NCBI GenBank assembly: GCA_021775955.1
Contig: JAJFGU010000020.1
Coordinates: forward strand, 124,001-188,000
Direction of reading: 5' to 3'
DNA from: Alphaproteobacteria bacterium
GTDB lineage: Bacteria; Pseudomonadota; Alphaproteobacteria; Micavibrionales; Micavibrionaceae
DNA length: 64,000 nt
How positions within the stretch are numbered: position 1 is the first letter of the stretch; each line of letters begins with the position of its first letter. Positions 28,529 to 38,548 of this stretch are shown in pieces. The translations under genes and the position numbers were made by a program. The notes under the pieces are model-generated. The model had not been told where the DNA came from, made no database searches, and was given only the letters and a program-made list of their open reading frames with translations.

Positions 28529-30562
28529 TTATAGCCCCTGAACCATGGCTATATACAGCTCTTGATCCGGTTTTTTCTGAACACCCTTTAAGCGCAGGCG
28601 ATAAACGTAAATTCCTTCCATCACCCTTTGGACATAGTTGCGCGTCTCATAAATAGGCATCATTTCAATCCAGTCCACCATATCAACATCACCGGTACGC
28701 GGATCGCCAAACAGTTCAAGCCATTTATCCACGCGCCCCGGACCGGCATTATAGGCTGCAATCGCAAGAACATAAGAACCATCAAAACGATCCAACATTC
28801 GATCGAGATACGCAGTTCCCAACTGAATATTATGAGATGGATTGGTTGTCAGCCAAGACGTTTTGTGTGAGAGCCCTGCTCTTTTCGCCACTTCCTTTGC
28901 CGTCGCCGGCATAAGTTGCATAAGCCCCAAAGCACCAGCCGAGCTGGTTGCCTTATAATCGAACATGCTTTCCTGCCGTATCAGGGCGTGAACCAACGAC
29001 CATTCGAGATCAACCCTGCCCAGGCGGTCCGTTATCGTTGGATAAGACTGCTTTGTTAAAAACATGCCTTTCTTGGTAGCGTTTTTGGCAATCCGTATGG
29101 CGTCATGATAATGATCAAGACTGGCCGCCAGTTCTGCACCATAACGATAAGCCTTGGGGGACCCTTCATCTTTCACAAAAGCCTGGATAAACCGGCTGGC
29201 TTCTTTTCGCATGCCGGCGGCATGAAAAAGTCTGGCAACCTGGACCAGCTCATCTCGTTCAAAAGCATTCTTATCAGCATTTGTAACAGCGGGCGGGGCC
29301 GCACTGGGCAATTTGTCGGCAAGCGCCAGTTCGGCTCCTGCCAGTTGGCCGTAATATGCCGTGCGGTATTTTGCGGCCTTCCTGTACCAGTCAGTGCTGA
29401 TCTCTTCCTGCCCCAAAGCCTTGCCCGCACGTCCGGCCCAGTAAGAAGCCCTGGCCTTGCTGATCGGGGTTTTCACCTTGTGATACAGCGCTTCAAAACG
29501 CTGTAGTCCTTCCGTCGGGTTGTCCTGCAAACGAAGCGCCAACCACCCTGTCAACCACTCAGCCTGCGCATAAGCTAGCCCGTTCTTTTGCATATGCTGA
29601 CTAACTAGAAGATAGGCACTTTTGTGATGCCCTTTCTCTAAAAGCCTGCGGATGATGATATGGCGTTCTCTCCACCAATCAGGAAGGTTTTGAATATGCT
29701 GTGGTGGCGGTGCATTGTGAAGTATCTCCATTGCCCCGACATCAAGGTTATTACGCCGACGCCAGCGCAGCCGTTCATACAGTAACCCCGGATCACTTTG
29801 CAAAGAGCGCGGCACCTTATTAATCAGCGCATTGATCCCGGCTTTTTGTTCCTCAGCCAGCGCAATTCGTGCCTCGGCAAGCTGCGTGTAACCGTTGCCC
29901 AAAACACGGGCGATCCCACGCGCATTGCGGTAGCGACCGCCATAAAGCAGCGCGTCTAGCCGCTTCCTGTGGTCGGTGCGATCCAAAAGACCACCGTAAC
30001 TGCGATATATCTCTTTCTGCTGATCGCGTGAAAGAACAAGTGTTCTAGACCACCAGCCCGCCAGATATTTTTTAGCCTTGGCCGCATGCCCCATGGAAAT
30101 CATCGCCTGCATATAACGCTGGGTTCCTTTTGATGTGAGCGGCGCATAATCGTCAAACCAGGCGGCAACATCGGAAGACGGCAGATTGCCCGGCATCACG
30201 TCTTCAGCCATATATCGCAAATCGCGGGTTCCCGGCCATTCGGGGTTTTGCCGAATGAAATGCGCAAGGCGTACGAATTTGGTGTTGCCCCAACCGCTTT
30301 TGGGACCCTTGGTAAAAACAAGCCAATAATAAAGCTTCGCCGCCAAAGGATCCTTGGTCTGAGCAATTTTTTGCTCCGCCAGCGACCAGCGGCCCTGATT
30401 TATGGCCTGCAGTGCCTGTACCGTTTCTGCCCGGTCTGAGCGCGATTGCAGGACCATAACCGGGTTTTCTGTGGCCTTAAGCGCTCCAAACGGACTTAGC
30501 AGGACACAAAAAGCCAGCAAAACACCCGCCAACACATTGGATTTCTTGCTTTTTAGACCCAA
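28529..30562 (-). CDS. Soluble lytic murein transglycosylase
   Basis: About 677 residues. The N-terminal signal peptide is KSKKSNVLAGVLLAFCVLLS. A long all-helical superhelical region follows (about 40-500). The C-terminal SLT domain has the catalytic Glu in HALIRQESMFDYKATSSAGALGLMQLMP and then AYNAGPGRVDKW (about 620-631). It cleaves peptidoglycan to 1,6-anhydro products in the periplasm. I prefer the TTG at 30562 (GGAGAG upstream) or the GTG at 30583 over more distant ATGs, because those run into the divergent dapA leader. Confidence 0.88.
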   Translation of the reverse strand: MGLKSKKSNVLAGVLLAFCVLLSPFGALKATENPVMVLQSRSDRAETVQALQAINQGRWSLAEQKIAQTKDPLAAKLYYWLVFTKGPKSGWGNTKFVRLAHFIRQNPEWPGTRDLRYMAEDVMPGNLPSSDVAAWFDDYAPLTSKGTQRYMQAMISMGHAAKAKKYLAGWWSRTLVLSRDQQKEIYRSYGGLLDRTDHRKRLDALLYGGRYRNARGIARVLGNGYTQLAEARIALAEEQKAGINALINKVPRSLQSDPGLLYERLRWRRRNNLDVGAMEILHNAPPPQHIQNLPDWWRERHIIIRRLLEKGHHKSAYLLVSQHMQKNGLAYAQAEWLTGWLALRLQDNPTEGLQRFEALYHKVKTPISKARASYWAGRAGKALGQEEISTDWYRKAAKYRTAYYGQLAGAELALADKLPSAAPPAVTNADKNAFERDELVQVARLFHAAGMRKEASRFIQAFVKDEGSPKAYRYGAELAASLDHYHDAIRIAKNATKKGMFLTKQSYPTITDRLGRVDLEWSLVHALIRQESMFDYKATSSAGALGLMQLMPATAKEVAKRAGLSHKTSWLTTNPSHNIQLGTAYLDRMLDRFDGSYVLAIAAYNAGPGRVDKWLELFGDPRTGDVDMVDWIEMMPIYETRNYVQRVMEGIYVYRLRLKGVQKKPDQELYIAMVQGL

Positions 30563-30604
30563 TGAATATATATTTCTCTCCACTTTGAATTGAGGAGACA
30601 CAGC

Positions 30605-31516
30605 ATGTTTAAAGGCTCTATCCCCGCGCTGATTACGCCTTTTGATAAAAGCGGAGAAATCGACTGGCCGGGGTTTGATAAATTTGTCGAATGGCAGGTA
30701 GAACAAGGCTCGCACGGCCTTGTACCCTGTGGCACGACGGGTGAATCCCCTACTGTGTCTCATGAAGAACATATGGCCATTGTCCAGCGCTGCGTTGAAA
30801 TCGTCAAGAAAAGAGTGCCAGTGATTGCCGGAACCGGCTCAAATTCCACACGGGAAGCCATTACGCTCACACAGCACGCCAAAGAAGCAGGCGCCGATGC
30901 GGCACTTATCGTGACGCCATATTACAACAAACCGACTCAGGACGGGCTTTATGAGCATTTCAAAGCCATTCATGAAGCCGTGGATATTCCGATTGTAATC
31001 TATAATATCCCGGGGCGCTGCGTTGTGGATATGAGCGTCGACACCATGGCGCGGCTGGCCGAATTGCCGCGCATTGTCGGGGTGAAAGACGCCACAGGCG
31101 ATTTGACGCGGCCACTGGAAACAACGCGGCTCTGCGGTGAAGATTTCTGCCAGCTTTCCGGTGATGATATTACCGCCCCGGCTTTTCTCGCCCAGGGTGG
31201 GCATGGCGTGGTTTCCGTGATTGCCAATATCGCACCGGCAGAGTGCGCCGCCATGCAAAACGCGTGGATTGAGCAAGACAGGGAAACATTCGAAACCATC
31301 CGTGACCAGCTGGCCCCGCTCGGCACTGCGCTTTTTGTCGAAAGCAACCCAACCCCAGTGAAATACGCCGCCAGTGTTTTGGGACTGTGCGGCGATAAAG
31401 TCCGCCGCCCCCTTCTGCCCGCCAGCGATGCGGCGCGTACAATAGTGGAAGCCGCTATGGAACATGCGGGTTTACTCTCCGGCAACACCAACGGTAAGGC
31501 CGCCGCGAGCGGGTAA
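30605..31516 (+). CDS. dapA: 4-hydroxy-tetrahydrodipicolinate synthase
   Basis: 303 residues starting MFKGSIPALITPF, with TGAGGAG before the ATG. TIM-barrel class I aldolase: the motif GTTGESPTVSHEEH (about 43-56), VTPYYNKPTQDGLYEHF with the catalytic Tyr, the Schiff-base Lys in IVGVKDATGD (about 161), and LSGDD. It makes the first committed intermediate of lysine and diaminopimelate synthesis. Divergent from the transglycosylase gene with a very short gap; smpB follows 7 bp after its stop. Confidence 0.96.
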   Translation: MFKGSIPALITPFDKSGEIDWPGFDKFVEWQVEQGSHGLVPCGTTGESPTVSHEEHMAIVQRCVEIVKKRVPVIAGTGSNSTREAITLTQHAKEAGADAALIVTPYYNKPTQDGLYEHFKAIHEAVDIPIVIYNIPGRCVVDMSVDTMARLAELPRIVGVKDATGDLTRPLETTRLCGEDFCQLSGDDITAPAFLAQGGHGVVSVIANIAPAECAAMQNAWIEQDRETFETIRDQLAPLGTALFVESNPTPVKYAASVLGLCGDKVRRPLLPASDAARTIVEAAMEHAGLLSGNTNGKAAASG

Positions 31517-31523
31517 AAGCCCC

Positions 31524-32024
31524 ATGGCCAGTAAAAAGAAAGAAAAAAAATCAGGAATGATCTCGACCAACCAGACGGTGGCCGATAACAAACGCGCGCG
31601 CTTTGATTACAGCATTGAGGAAAAATTTGAGGCCGGGATTATGCTGGTTGGCACGGAAGTGAAATCACTTCGTATGGGACAATGCACGATTAAGGAATCT
31701 CATGTTGGGCCGAAGAAAGGCGAGATTTGGATTTTTAACCTTCATATCCCGGAATACCAGCAGGCTGGAGAAAAAATGCAGCATGATCCCAAGCGCCCGC
31801 GTAAATTGCTCCTGCATAAAAGGGAGGTCGACAAGTTGCTCGGCGCGGTGAACCGCGAAGGTTATACGATTGTGCCCCTACGGCTCTTTTTCAATGGCCG
31901 CGGGCTGGCGAAGATTGAAATTGCGTTGGCCAAAGGCAAGAAGGAACACGACAAACGCGAAACCAGCAAAAAACGCGACTGGGGCAAACAAAAACAAAGA
32001 CTGTTAAAAACCAGTAAGAACTAA
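31524..32024 (+). CDS. smpB: SsrA-binding protein SmpB
   Basis: 166 residues from the ATG at 31524 (MASKKKEKKSGMIS). Core motifs: NKRARFDYSIEEKFEAGI, GTEVKSLR, and the C-terminal tail KGKKEHDKRETSKKRDW, which enters the ribosomal A site. It binds tmRNA for trans-translation. The tmRNA gene itself is not in the window. It follows dapA closely, a common alphaproteobacterial pair, and converges on recA with a 3-bp gap. Confidence 0.97.
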   Translation: MASKKKEKKSGMISTNQTVADNKRARFDYSIEEKFEAGIMLVGTEVKSLRMGQCTIKESHVGPKKGEIWIFNLHIPEYQQAGEKMQHDPKRPRKLLLHKREVDKLLGAVNREGYTIVPLRLFFNGRGLAKIEIALAKGKKEHDKRETSKKRDWGKQKQRLLKTSKN

Positions 32025-32027
32025 ACC

Positions 32028-33131
32028 TTAACTGGCCTTTTTATCCTTTATCTCATCATTGGCCGTATCTTCAGCAGCCTCATCTGCTGCCTTTTCTGCC
32101 GCTTCCGGGCCGGCGAGCAGCGCATCAGAGAGCAGTCCGGCATTGGCGCGGATCTGCCCGTCAAGTTTGGCCGCCACTTCAGGATTATCCCTGAGGAAGT
32201 TCTTGGAGTTTTCACGACCCTGACCAATGCGCTGACCATCATAGGAAAACCACGATCCGGATTTTTCCACGAGATTGCCAGCCACACCAAGATCAAGAAG
32301 CTCACCCATTCTGGATATGCCCTGCCCGTACATGATATCGAATTCAACCTGACGGAACGGCGGCGCCATTTTGTTTTTCACCACCTTGACGCGGGTTTGA
32401 TTGCCCACGACCTCGTCCTTGTCCTTGATCGCACCAATACGGCGAATATCAAGGCGCACGGAGGAATAAAACTTGAGGGCATTGCCCCCCGTTGTGGTTT
32501 CGGGCGAGCCGAACATCACACCGATTTTCATACGAATCTGATTGATGAAAATAACCGTGGTCCGGGACTTGGCAATGGAGCCGGTTAATTTTCGCAAAGC
32601 CTGCGACATTAATCGCGCCTGCAAACCGACATGGTGATCGCCCATCTCGCCTTCAAGCTCGGCACGTGGCACCAACGCGGCCACCGAATCTATCACCAGC
32701 ACATCGATAGCTCCGGAGCGCACCAAGGTGTCGACAATTTCCAGAGCCTGCTCGCCAGCATCGGGCTGGGAGATCAGAAGATTATCAATATCAACGCCAA
32801 GCTTTTTAGCGTAGCCGGGATCAAGTGCATGTTCGGCGTCAACAATGGCGCAGGTGCCGCCGGTTTTTTGCGCTTCGGCAATCACATGCAGCGCCAGCGT
32901 GGTTTTCCCGGAGCTTTCCGGTCCGTAAATCTCCACAACCCGCCCGCGCGGCACGCCGCCAATGCCAAGACCGATATCCAGCCCAATCGAGCCGGTGGAA
33001 ATTGATTCAACCTCCATCGGATTGTGCTCGCCATTAAGCTTCATAATAGAGCCTTTGCCAAAGGCGCGTTCAATTTGTGAAAGCGCGGCATCAAGCGCCT
33101 TTTCCTTATCAGCAGAATTTTGCGTGTTCAT
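32028..33131 (-). CDS. recA: Recombinase RecA
   Basis: 367 residues starting [16 protein letters not shown] with AGGTGAT upstream; an in-frame upstream start at 33164 is not favoured. Walker [10 protein letters not shown] (about 70-78), Walker [10 protein letters not shown], the L1 and L2 DNA-binding loops (including [13 protein letters not shown]) and an acidic C-terminal tail. Performs strand exchange and co-protease activity on LexA. An alphaproteobacterial SOS box lies 146 bp upstream. Confidence 0.98.
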   Translation of the reverse strand: MNTQNSADKEKALDAALSQIERAFGKGSIMKLNGEHNPMEVESISTGSIGLDIGLGIGGVPRGRVVEIYGPESSGKTTLALHVIAEAQKTGGTCAIVDAEHALDPGYAKKLGVDIDNLLISQPDAGEQALEIVDTLVRSGAIDVLVIDSVAALVPRAELEGEMGDHHVGLQARLMSQALRKLTGSIAKSRTTVIFINQIRMKIGVMFGSPETTTGGNALKFYSSVRLDIRRIGAIKDKDEVVGNQTRVKVVKNKMAPPFRQVEFDIMYGQGISRMGELLDLGVAGNLVEKSGSWFSYDGQRIGQGRENSKNFLRDNPEVAAKLDGQIRANAGLLSDALLAGPEAAEKAADEAAEDTANDEIKDKKAS

Positions 33132-33276
33132 TTGATCACCTGCTCTGAGTGGTGTGACTGTCATAATATTCCCCTTTTCTTTGCACAGTTACCGTGGGGA
33201 CGCAAACGATTCCGCGCCTTCACAAAAACCTTATACACATCACTGTACATGGTTTGTTCTATGTGTCAACAAAAAA

Positions 33277-33291
33277 GAACAAGGAGGGAAC
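33277..33291. promoter_or_regulatory. SOS box (GTTC-N7-GTTC) between recA and a divergent small gene
   Basis: On the plus strand it reads GAAC-AAGGAGG-GAAC, that is GTTC-N7-GTTC on the minus strand, the LexA site known for alphaproteobacteria. It is 146 bp before recA and 68 bp before the 33359 gene, so LexA could control both. Confidence 0.7.
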
Positions 33292-33358
33292 ATTTTTTAT
33301 GTTTGCAAAAATCCTGAGGCTTATATAGGTTCCATAACTCACATACAAGGAGATTTAA

Positions 33359-33664
33359 ATGTCTATTATGGCCTACCGCATTAAAAACGGAACCGAGGAT
33401 CAAAGATGGGTGGCAATGGACAGCCTTCTGAAAATGGCCGAACAAAAATGCGAATTTAGAATTTTAGAATTAAAAAACCTCAGAGAGAGCATTATTGTAT
33501 TTGGCACAGACAAGGGGGACCAGCCAGAACTTCTAAAGCTAAGCATGGTTCGTGCGCGCAAACATGTCGTCCCTGGAACGCTCAGTCGTGACTTTGGTAT
33601 GTCCATTTCTGAAAAACTTCCGGACTGTGGAAACCTTGATCTTGGCGAACCCGTACCAGCGTAA
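33359..33664 (+). CDS. Hypothetical protein, possibly SOS-controlled
   Basis: 101 residues starting MSIMAYRIKNGTEDQRW; AAGGAG lies eight bases before the ATG. No membrane segment or familiar motif; the middle (ILELKNLRESIIVFGTD) looks alpha/beta. It is divergent from recA with the SOS box in between, and its stop abuts the convergent cckA stop. Function unknown; a DNA-damage role is only suggested by position. Confidence 0.6.
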   Translation: MSIMAYRIKNGTEDQRWVAMDSLLKMAEQKCEFRILELKNLRESIIVFGTDKGDQPELLKLSMVRARKHVVPGTLSRDFGMSISEKLPDCGNLDLGEPVPA

Positions 33665-36169
33665 CTACTCTTCCAGCACCTCTTTTACCTTGGCAGCCAG
33701 CTCTTTCAAGGTAAATGGCTTGGGCAGGAAATAGATGTTCTCCCCCATATGATCCTTCAATCGGTCCTCGGTATAGCCGGAGATAAAGATGATTTTGAGC
33801 TGCGGGCTGTCTTGCCTGATTCGCTGCGCCAGAGTTGGGCCGTCCATATTCGGCATCACCACATCGGTAATCAGAAGATCAATCGGCTTGTCCTTTTCTT
33901 TTTCGAGCAGCTCCAAAGCCGTCTCGCCACAATCGGCGGCGAGCACTTCATAGCCCTTATTGGTCATCGCGCGCTGCGAGAAAGTACGCACAGCGTCTTC
34001 ATCCTCGACCAGCAGAATGCGCTCTGTCCCGGTCAGATCCTGTGATTTTTCTTCCTGCACCTCATCTTCTTCAACCTCTTCTTCCTCGGCTTCATTGGAG
34101 CGCGGAAGATAGATCGAAAACACCGAGCCTTTCTCCGGCTTGCTCTCGACATGCAGATAGCCGCCGGTCTGGCGTACAATTCCGTATACCGTTGCCAGGC
34201 CCAGCCCCGTCCCGTCGCCCACTTCCTTGGTGGTGAAGAACGGCTCGAACACACGATCGAGAATGTCCCTGGACATGCCGCAGCCGGCATCGGTTACCTT
34301 AATGAGAATCCAGTGCCCCGGCGGCATTTCTTCAGTCCCCAGCTCTTTGGGTTTTCTATTGGTGAAGTTCTCGGTTGCGATGGTCAGGTCACCACCGCCT
34401 TCCATCGCATCACGCGCATTGACGGCCAGGTTAATCAACACCTGCTCCATTTGGCCTTCATCAACTTTGACCAGTCCGAGATCTTCGCCATGGATAAGGT
34501 TAAGTTCAATATTGGCACCTATCAGGCGCCGCAACAGATGTGACAGCTCGGTCAGAATATCGGTGATGTCCTGCACCTTGGGCCGCAGGGTTTGCTGGCG
34601 CGAAAACGCCAGAAGCTGACGCACCAGATTGGCAGCGCGGTTTGAGTTTTGCTTGATCTGCATGATGTCAGAAAAAGACGGATCGCCAGGCTTATGCCGC
34701 AAAAGCAGCAAATCAGAAAAGCCGATAATCGCCGTCAGAAGATTGTTAAAGTCATGTGCAATACCGCCAGCAAGCTGGCCAATGCCCTGCATTTTCTGGG
34801 ATTGTGCAAATTGTGCTTCCAGCGTTTTTTGCTCGGTCAGGTCAATAAAGTGCAGCACCGTATGACCGCCGCCCTTAAACCGCCTGCCATGCATCTGCGC
34901 AACGACCGCATTGTCTTTCCCCTGGAGCGACACCTCAACAGGCACCTCCATTTGCTGCCCCTGCTCAATCTTATCAATAGCGGATAGAAGGTTTCCTTCG
35001 TCCTCTTCTGTAACCAAAGATTTCAAACCCTTGCCTTCGACCTCATCAACATTCAGATCCAGCATGCCGGCAAATTCATTATTACAGTCTTTGACCACCC
35101 CTTCCCGGTTCACCAGAACAATACCCAAAGGGGCCTCCTCAAAGAAACGCTGAAACCGGTCTTCGGAAGCCTGCAGCGCCTTATGCATCTCACGCTCCGA
35201 TGTCATGTCATTGACAACCGCCCGTGTGGTAACACGCCCGTCCGGCTCCTTCACCACAATCTGATTGACGGCGGCCATAAAACTTTTCCCGCCTGGCCCT
35301 TTCATACGAACCTCAACGACCTGACGTATGCCACCCTTTTCAACCAGATCATAAGGCGCAGCATTACCGGGCGGGTCTGTCAGATAGGTATGGAGAACGT
35401 TTTGGTTCAAAAGCGTTTTGAGATCATCGCCAACCCAGCGCGCGAAGGTGGCATTAGCAAAAATAAACCGTCCGCTTTCATCAAGGGAAAAGAAGCCGAC
35501 AGGCGCGTTGTCGGTAAAGTCGATAAGCTTTTCCCTTTCCTCATGCGTGGCCCGGTCGACATTGTGTTTTTCGGTCACGTCATCCACGCGCCAGTGAATA
35601 AACCCGGCATGCCCCGCTACCGGCTGCGCAGCGACAACATACCATCCGGCGTGTTTTTCATTGCTGGAGTACAGCTCTATGGAATCGGTCAAGCCGCGAT
35701 GGGCCTTATCAGCCAACAGGCGAAAAAGCGCCAAAGCCTCTTCGTTATCTGCGAATAATTTTACCAGCGTTTCATAGCCGGGCGTTCCCAGCCCCTTGCA
35801 AAGGTCTTCAAATCTTTCATTGGAGAAAACCATATTGTCCGCGCTGTCGGTAATAAGCCTTGCGCCGCGCGAACCTTCAAGAACCTCCTTTAACAGACCA
35901 AGTTCTTGTTGCTGGGCAAAATGCAGATGGTAAGAACGATAGGCCACCAACCCGATCAGCGCGGCCAGAACAAGCCCCATAACCTCCATCGCCATCGTGA
36001 CCTCATCCATATGTGGCAACGAGGTCATAAAAAGAAAAATACCGATATAAAGAGAAAGCGTGAGCGCAATCAGAAGCCGGCCGTACCAGCTCTTTTTTCT
36101 GCTTTTCCGGGGCGGGGGCATGGCCCCTTTATGATGGCGGGCGATAAATTCCGCATGGTCAATTTTCAT
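33665..36169 (-). CDS. cckA: Cell-cycle hybrid histidine kinase CckA
   Basis: 834 residues. Two transmembrane helices near the N-terminus (about 30-50 and 57-76), then three PAS-like regions (about 95-460), with GFFSLDESGRFIFANATFA and GIVLVNREGVVKDCNNEFAG the clearest. HisKA has GGIAHDFNNLLTAIIGFSDL, HATPase has NLAVNARDAME and GTGLGLATVYG, and an acidic linker leads to a receiver with its Asp in LLITDVVMPNMDG. CckA feeds phosphate through ChpT to CtrA, controlling division and flagellar genes. Its place after flhB is typical of alphaproteobacteria. Confidence 0.92.
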   Translation of the reverse strand: MKIDHAEFIARHHKGAMPPPRKSRKKSWYGRLLIALTLSLYIGIFLFMTSLPHMDEVTMAMEVMGLVLAALIGLVAYRSYHLHFAQQQELGLLKEVLEGSRGARLITDSADNMVFSNERFEDLCKGLGTPGYETLVKLFADNEEALALFRLLADKAHRGLTDSIELYSSNEKHAGWYVVAAQPVAGHAGFIHWRVDDVTEKHNVDRATHEEREKLIDFTDNAPVGFFSLDESGRFIFANATFARWVGDDLKTLLNQNVLHTYLTDPPGNAAPYDLVEKGGIRQVVEVRMKGPGGKSFMAAVNQIVVKEPDGRVTTRAVVNDMTSEREMHKALQASEDRFQRFFEEAPLGIVLVNREGVVKDCNNEFAGMLDLNVDEVEGKGLKSLVTEEDEGNLLSAIDKIEQGQQMEVPVEVSLQGKDNAVVAQMHGRRFKGGGHTVLHFIDLTEQKTLEAQFAQSQKMQGIGQLAGGIAHDFNNLLTAIIGFSDLLLLRHKPGDPSFSDIMQIKQNSNRAANLVRQLLAFSRQQTLRPKVQDITDILTELSHLLRRLIGANIELNLIHGEDLGLVKVDEGQMEQVLINLAVNARDAMEGGGDLTIATENFTNRKPKELGTEEMPPGHWILIKVTDAGCGMSRDILDRVFEPFFTTKEVGDGTGLGLATVYGIVRQTGGYLHVESKPEKGSVFSIYLPRSNEAEEEEVEEDEVQEEKSQDLTGTERILLVEDEDAVRTFSQRAMTNKGYEVLAADCGETALELLEKEKDKPIDLLITDVVMPNMDGPTLAQRIRQDSPQLKIIFISGYTEDRLKDHMGENIYFLPKPFTLKELAAKVKEVLEE

Positions 36170-36220
36170 CCCACCAGAATGCCATAAATAGCCTGGAAAT
36201 AACAGGGTTCAGGGGTAAAT

Positions 36221-37294
36221 CTAATGGAGCTTCCCTTTGCGCTTAAACACGAAAGATATAACCTCGGCAACCGCCTGATAATGCTCCTGCGGGATTGTCT
36301 CATCAATATCCACCGCATCAAACAAAGCACGTGCCAATGGCGGGTTTTCAAAAATCTCAACGTCATTCTCTTTGGCAACTTCGCGAATACGCAAGGCCAG
36401 TTCGTCAATCCCCTTGGCAACGCAGCGCGGGGCCTCCATTTCTTCCGGATTATATTTCAGTGCGATCGAGAAGTGGGTAGGGTTGGTAATCACGACATCG
36501 GCCTCGGGAACCGCCTGCATAATGCGTTGCCTTGCGCGCTCGGAGCGCAATTGCCGCAGTCGCGCTTTGACATGTGGGTCGCCTTCCGTTTGTTTGTATT
36601 CGTCCTTGAGCTCTTGCTTGGTCATGCGCATCTTTTTGTGGTTTTGCATGCGCTGATAAACCAGATCGATCACCGCAACCACCAGGAGGACAACCAGAAT
36701 GCCCGCCATCATTTTCACCACCAACTCTTGAATTTCATCCAGCATCAGCGGCATAGGAAGACCGATAAGATGTTCCAGCTGCCCGTAATAGGGATAGATG
36801 ATCACAGCGCCAACAACGCTAACAATACTGATTTTCAGGATGCCTTTAACAAACTCCATTACCGAGCGTGACGAAAACAGACGTGTGACCCCCTTTATCG
36901 GTGAAATCTTACTAAGCTCGGGCTTGATTGCTTCCGGGGCATACAGAGGCCCAACCTGAAGGAAGGGGCCAAGAAACGCCGCCGCCATCAGAACAATAAA
37001 AGGCAAAGCCATGATCGTAATAACGCGCTTATAGGATTCGCCAAGAATAATGTGCAGCCCGCCGGGCATCTGTGGAAAGTCATGGGAATGCTCGATATAA
37101 GCTTTCATGACGTCTTTGAGATTGCTGAGAACCGGACCGGCTGCGGTCGCCACCAAAATCGTACCGGCCAGAATCATCACCCAATTATTGATCTCACGCG
37201 ACAGCGCGACCTGACCTTTTTTGCGCGCCTGCTCGATCTTTTTCGGCGTCGGCTCTTCGGTCTTCTGGGAATCGTCTGGTTGTTCGTCGCTCAT
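36221..37294 (-). CDS. flhB: Flagellar export switch protein FlhB
   Basis: 357 residues: N-terminal EEPTPKKIEQARKKGQVALSREI signature, four transmembrane helices (about 35-215), and a cytoplasmic domain with the self-cleaving NPTH motif (about 265-268) followed by CVAKG. It controls the switch from rod/hook to filament export. Last gene of the flgB-flgC-fliE-fliQ-fliR-flhB run. A separate protein resembling only its C-terminal part is coded at 39803. Confidence 0.97.
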   Translation of the reverse strand: MSDEQPDDSQKTEEPTPKKIEQARKKGQVALSREINNWVMILAGTILVATAAGPVLSNLKDVMKAYIEHSHDFPQMPGGLHIILGESYKRVITIMALPFIVLMAAAFLGPFLQVGPLYAPEAIKPELSKISPIKGVTRLFSSRSVMEFVKGILKISIVSVVGAVIIYPYYGQLEHLIGLPMPLMLDEIQELVVKMMAGILVVLLVVAVIDLVYQRMQNHKKMRMTKQELKDEYKQTEGDPHVKARLRQLRSERARQRIMQAVPEADVVITNPTHFSIALKYNPEEMEAPRCVAKGIDELALRIREVAKENDVEIFENPPLARALFDAVDIDETIPQEHYQAVAEVISFVFKRKGKLH

Positions 37295-37315
37295 AGTTTT
37301 ATTTTACCACAGGGG

Positions 37316-38092
37316 TTATTGCCCCACTGTTAAGAAAAACACCATCCCCGCCTGAAACTGGCCGAGCCAATACATAAATCCTGCCGACATAACCATCGTC
37401 AGCGTGATAAGCGAGATTAAAATCTGTAGCGGCAGGGCCAGCAAAAACACCTGCACCTGCGGCATCAGCCGGGTCAAAACCCCCATTCCGACATAAATCA
37501 AAAACACGACCACAATAAACGGCGCGGCAATCTTGACGCCGATAGAAAAGCTGGCCGAAACCGCCTTGGCCATCAGGGCTGCCATTGAAGCTGTGTCGGG
37601 GATCGCCCCGATGGGAAACAATTGGTAGCTCTCCAAAACACCGATGATAAGAAGGTGGTGCAAATTTGTTGCAAACAACACAACCACCCCCGTCACCGAT
37701 AAAAACGCGCCCATCAGGGAGCCCTGCGAGGCCAGAGACGGGTTAAAAAGCTGGGCATTGGCCAGGCCTGATTGCAGGGAAATCACCATCCCGGCGGTAT
37801 CCAGCGCTGTCATAAAAATCCGCGCTATGGTGCCGAAGAAAATTCCGATCAAAAACTCCATCCCGATCAGGGTGAACAAGGTCATTGTACCGGGAATGGG
37901 ATTGGGCATATACGCCATGGTCAACGGAAACAGCGCCAGCGTCAGAGCAACCGCCATATGCAGGCGAATACGCGTGGGCACAAAAGAATCCCCCAGCCCC
38001 GGCATAATCATCACAGCCGAACCAACCCGCACAAAAGTCAGGATAAAAGCAAAAACACCGGAGACGATAAATTCTTCTATGACGCTGGGCAT
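37316..38092 (-). CDS. fliR: Flagellar export gate protein FliR
   Basis: 258 residues, strongly hydrophobic, about six membrane segments. Family signatures are FVRVGSAVMIMPGLGDSFVP near the N-terminus, MEFLIGIFFGTIARI, and LGQFQAGMVFFL near the end. Part of the FliPQR export channel in the basal body. It lies 9 bp after fliQ and 21 bp before flhB. Confidence 0.95.
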   Translation of the reverse strand: MPSVIEEFIVSGVFAFILTFVRVGSAVMIMPGLGDSFVPTRIRLHMAVALTLALFPLTMAYMPNPIPGTMTLFTLIGMEFLIGIFFGTIARIFMTALDTAGMVISLQSGLANAQLFNPSLASQGSLMGAFLSVTGVVVLFATNLHHLLIIGVLESYQLFPIGAIPDTASMAALMAKAVSASFSIGVKIAAPFIVVVFLIYVGMGVLTRLMPQVQVFLLALPLQILISLITLTMVMSAGFMYWLGQFQAGMVFFLTVGQ

Positions 38093-38101
38093 AACTGCCC
38101 C

Positions 38102-38368
38102 CTACCCTAAGCCAATCATGCGGTCCGCGAGAGACTCCATGAACACAACCAAACGTGTCATCATAAAAGGAAGGAAGAAAAACAGCGCCAGAAAAATGGC
38201 CAGGATTTTGGGAACGAAAACCAGTGTAATTTCCTGAACCTGGGTCAACGCCTGAACCAGCGCAATCGAAACACCGACCACAAGGCCTATCAGCAAAACC
38301 GGCGCGCCGATTTCAATGGCGATCAATATGGCCTGTCTGGCGGTTTCAATAACTTCGGTATCGTTCAT
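38102..38368 (-). CDS. fliQ: Flagellar export gate protein FliQ
   Basis: 88 residues with two transmembrane helices and the family pattern VLLIGLVVGVSIALVQALTQVQEITLVFVPK (helix hairpin with conserved Gln). Component of the FliPQR gate. The R1 repeat separates it from fliE upstream, so the repeat is in its 5' leader, antisense to R1 as drawn. Confidence 0.96.
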   Translation of the reverse strand: MNDTEVIETARQAILIAIEIGAPVLLIGLVVGVSIALVQALTQVQEITLVFVPKILAIFLALFFFLPFMMTRLVVFMESLADRMIGLG

Positions 38369-38402
38369 GACTAATAGTCTATATATAAAATCGTAAAATC
38401 GC

Positions 38403-38548
38403 TAGGGCGTGTCTCAATTGAAGTATTTTGTACCGAAAATGACGGGTTTCGAGAACCGGAAGCGTAAATGTATTGAACATACATGCGACCCGGAAGCGCA
38501 GAAACACGTTATTTGCAGGTCAAAAGACGATAATTGAAATACGCCCTA
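38403..38548. repeat. Dispersed structured repeat R1, copy b (146 bp)
   Basis: The ends pair (38403-38419 with 38532-38548; TAGGGCGT against ACGCCCTA at the outer edge), but with a sequence quite different from the ends of copy a at 244-388, while both sets remain complementary. The interior shares blocks CGAAAATGACGG, CGGAAGCGCAGAAA, TTATTTGCAGG and CAAAAGACGA. The central hairpin here is ATGTAT / ATACAT. Located between fliE and fliQ; its right end overlaps the last bases of fliE. Confidence 0.85.

Noticed and set aside
33254-33284. TTGTTCT...AGAACAA dyad upstream of recA
   Set aside because: The spacing of 15-16 bases does not fit a LexA site; the GTTC-N7-GTTC match at 33277 is the better SOS box.
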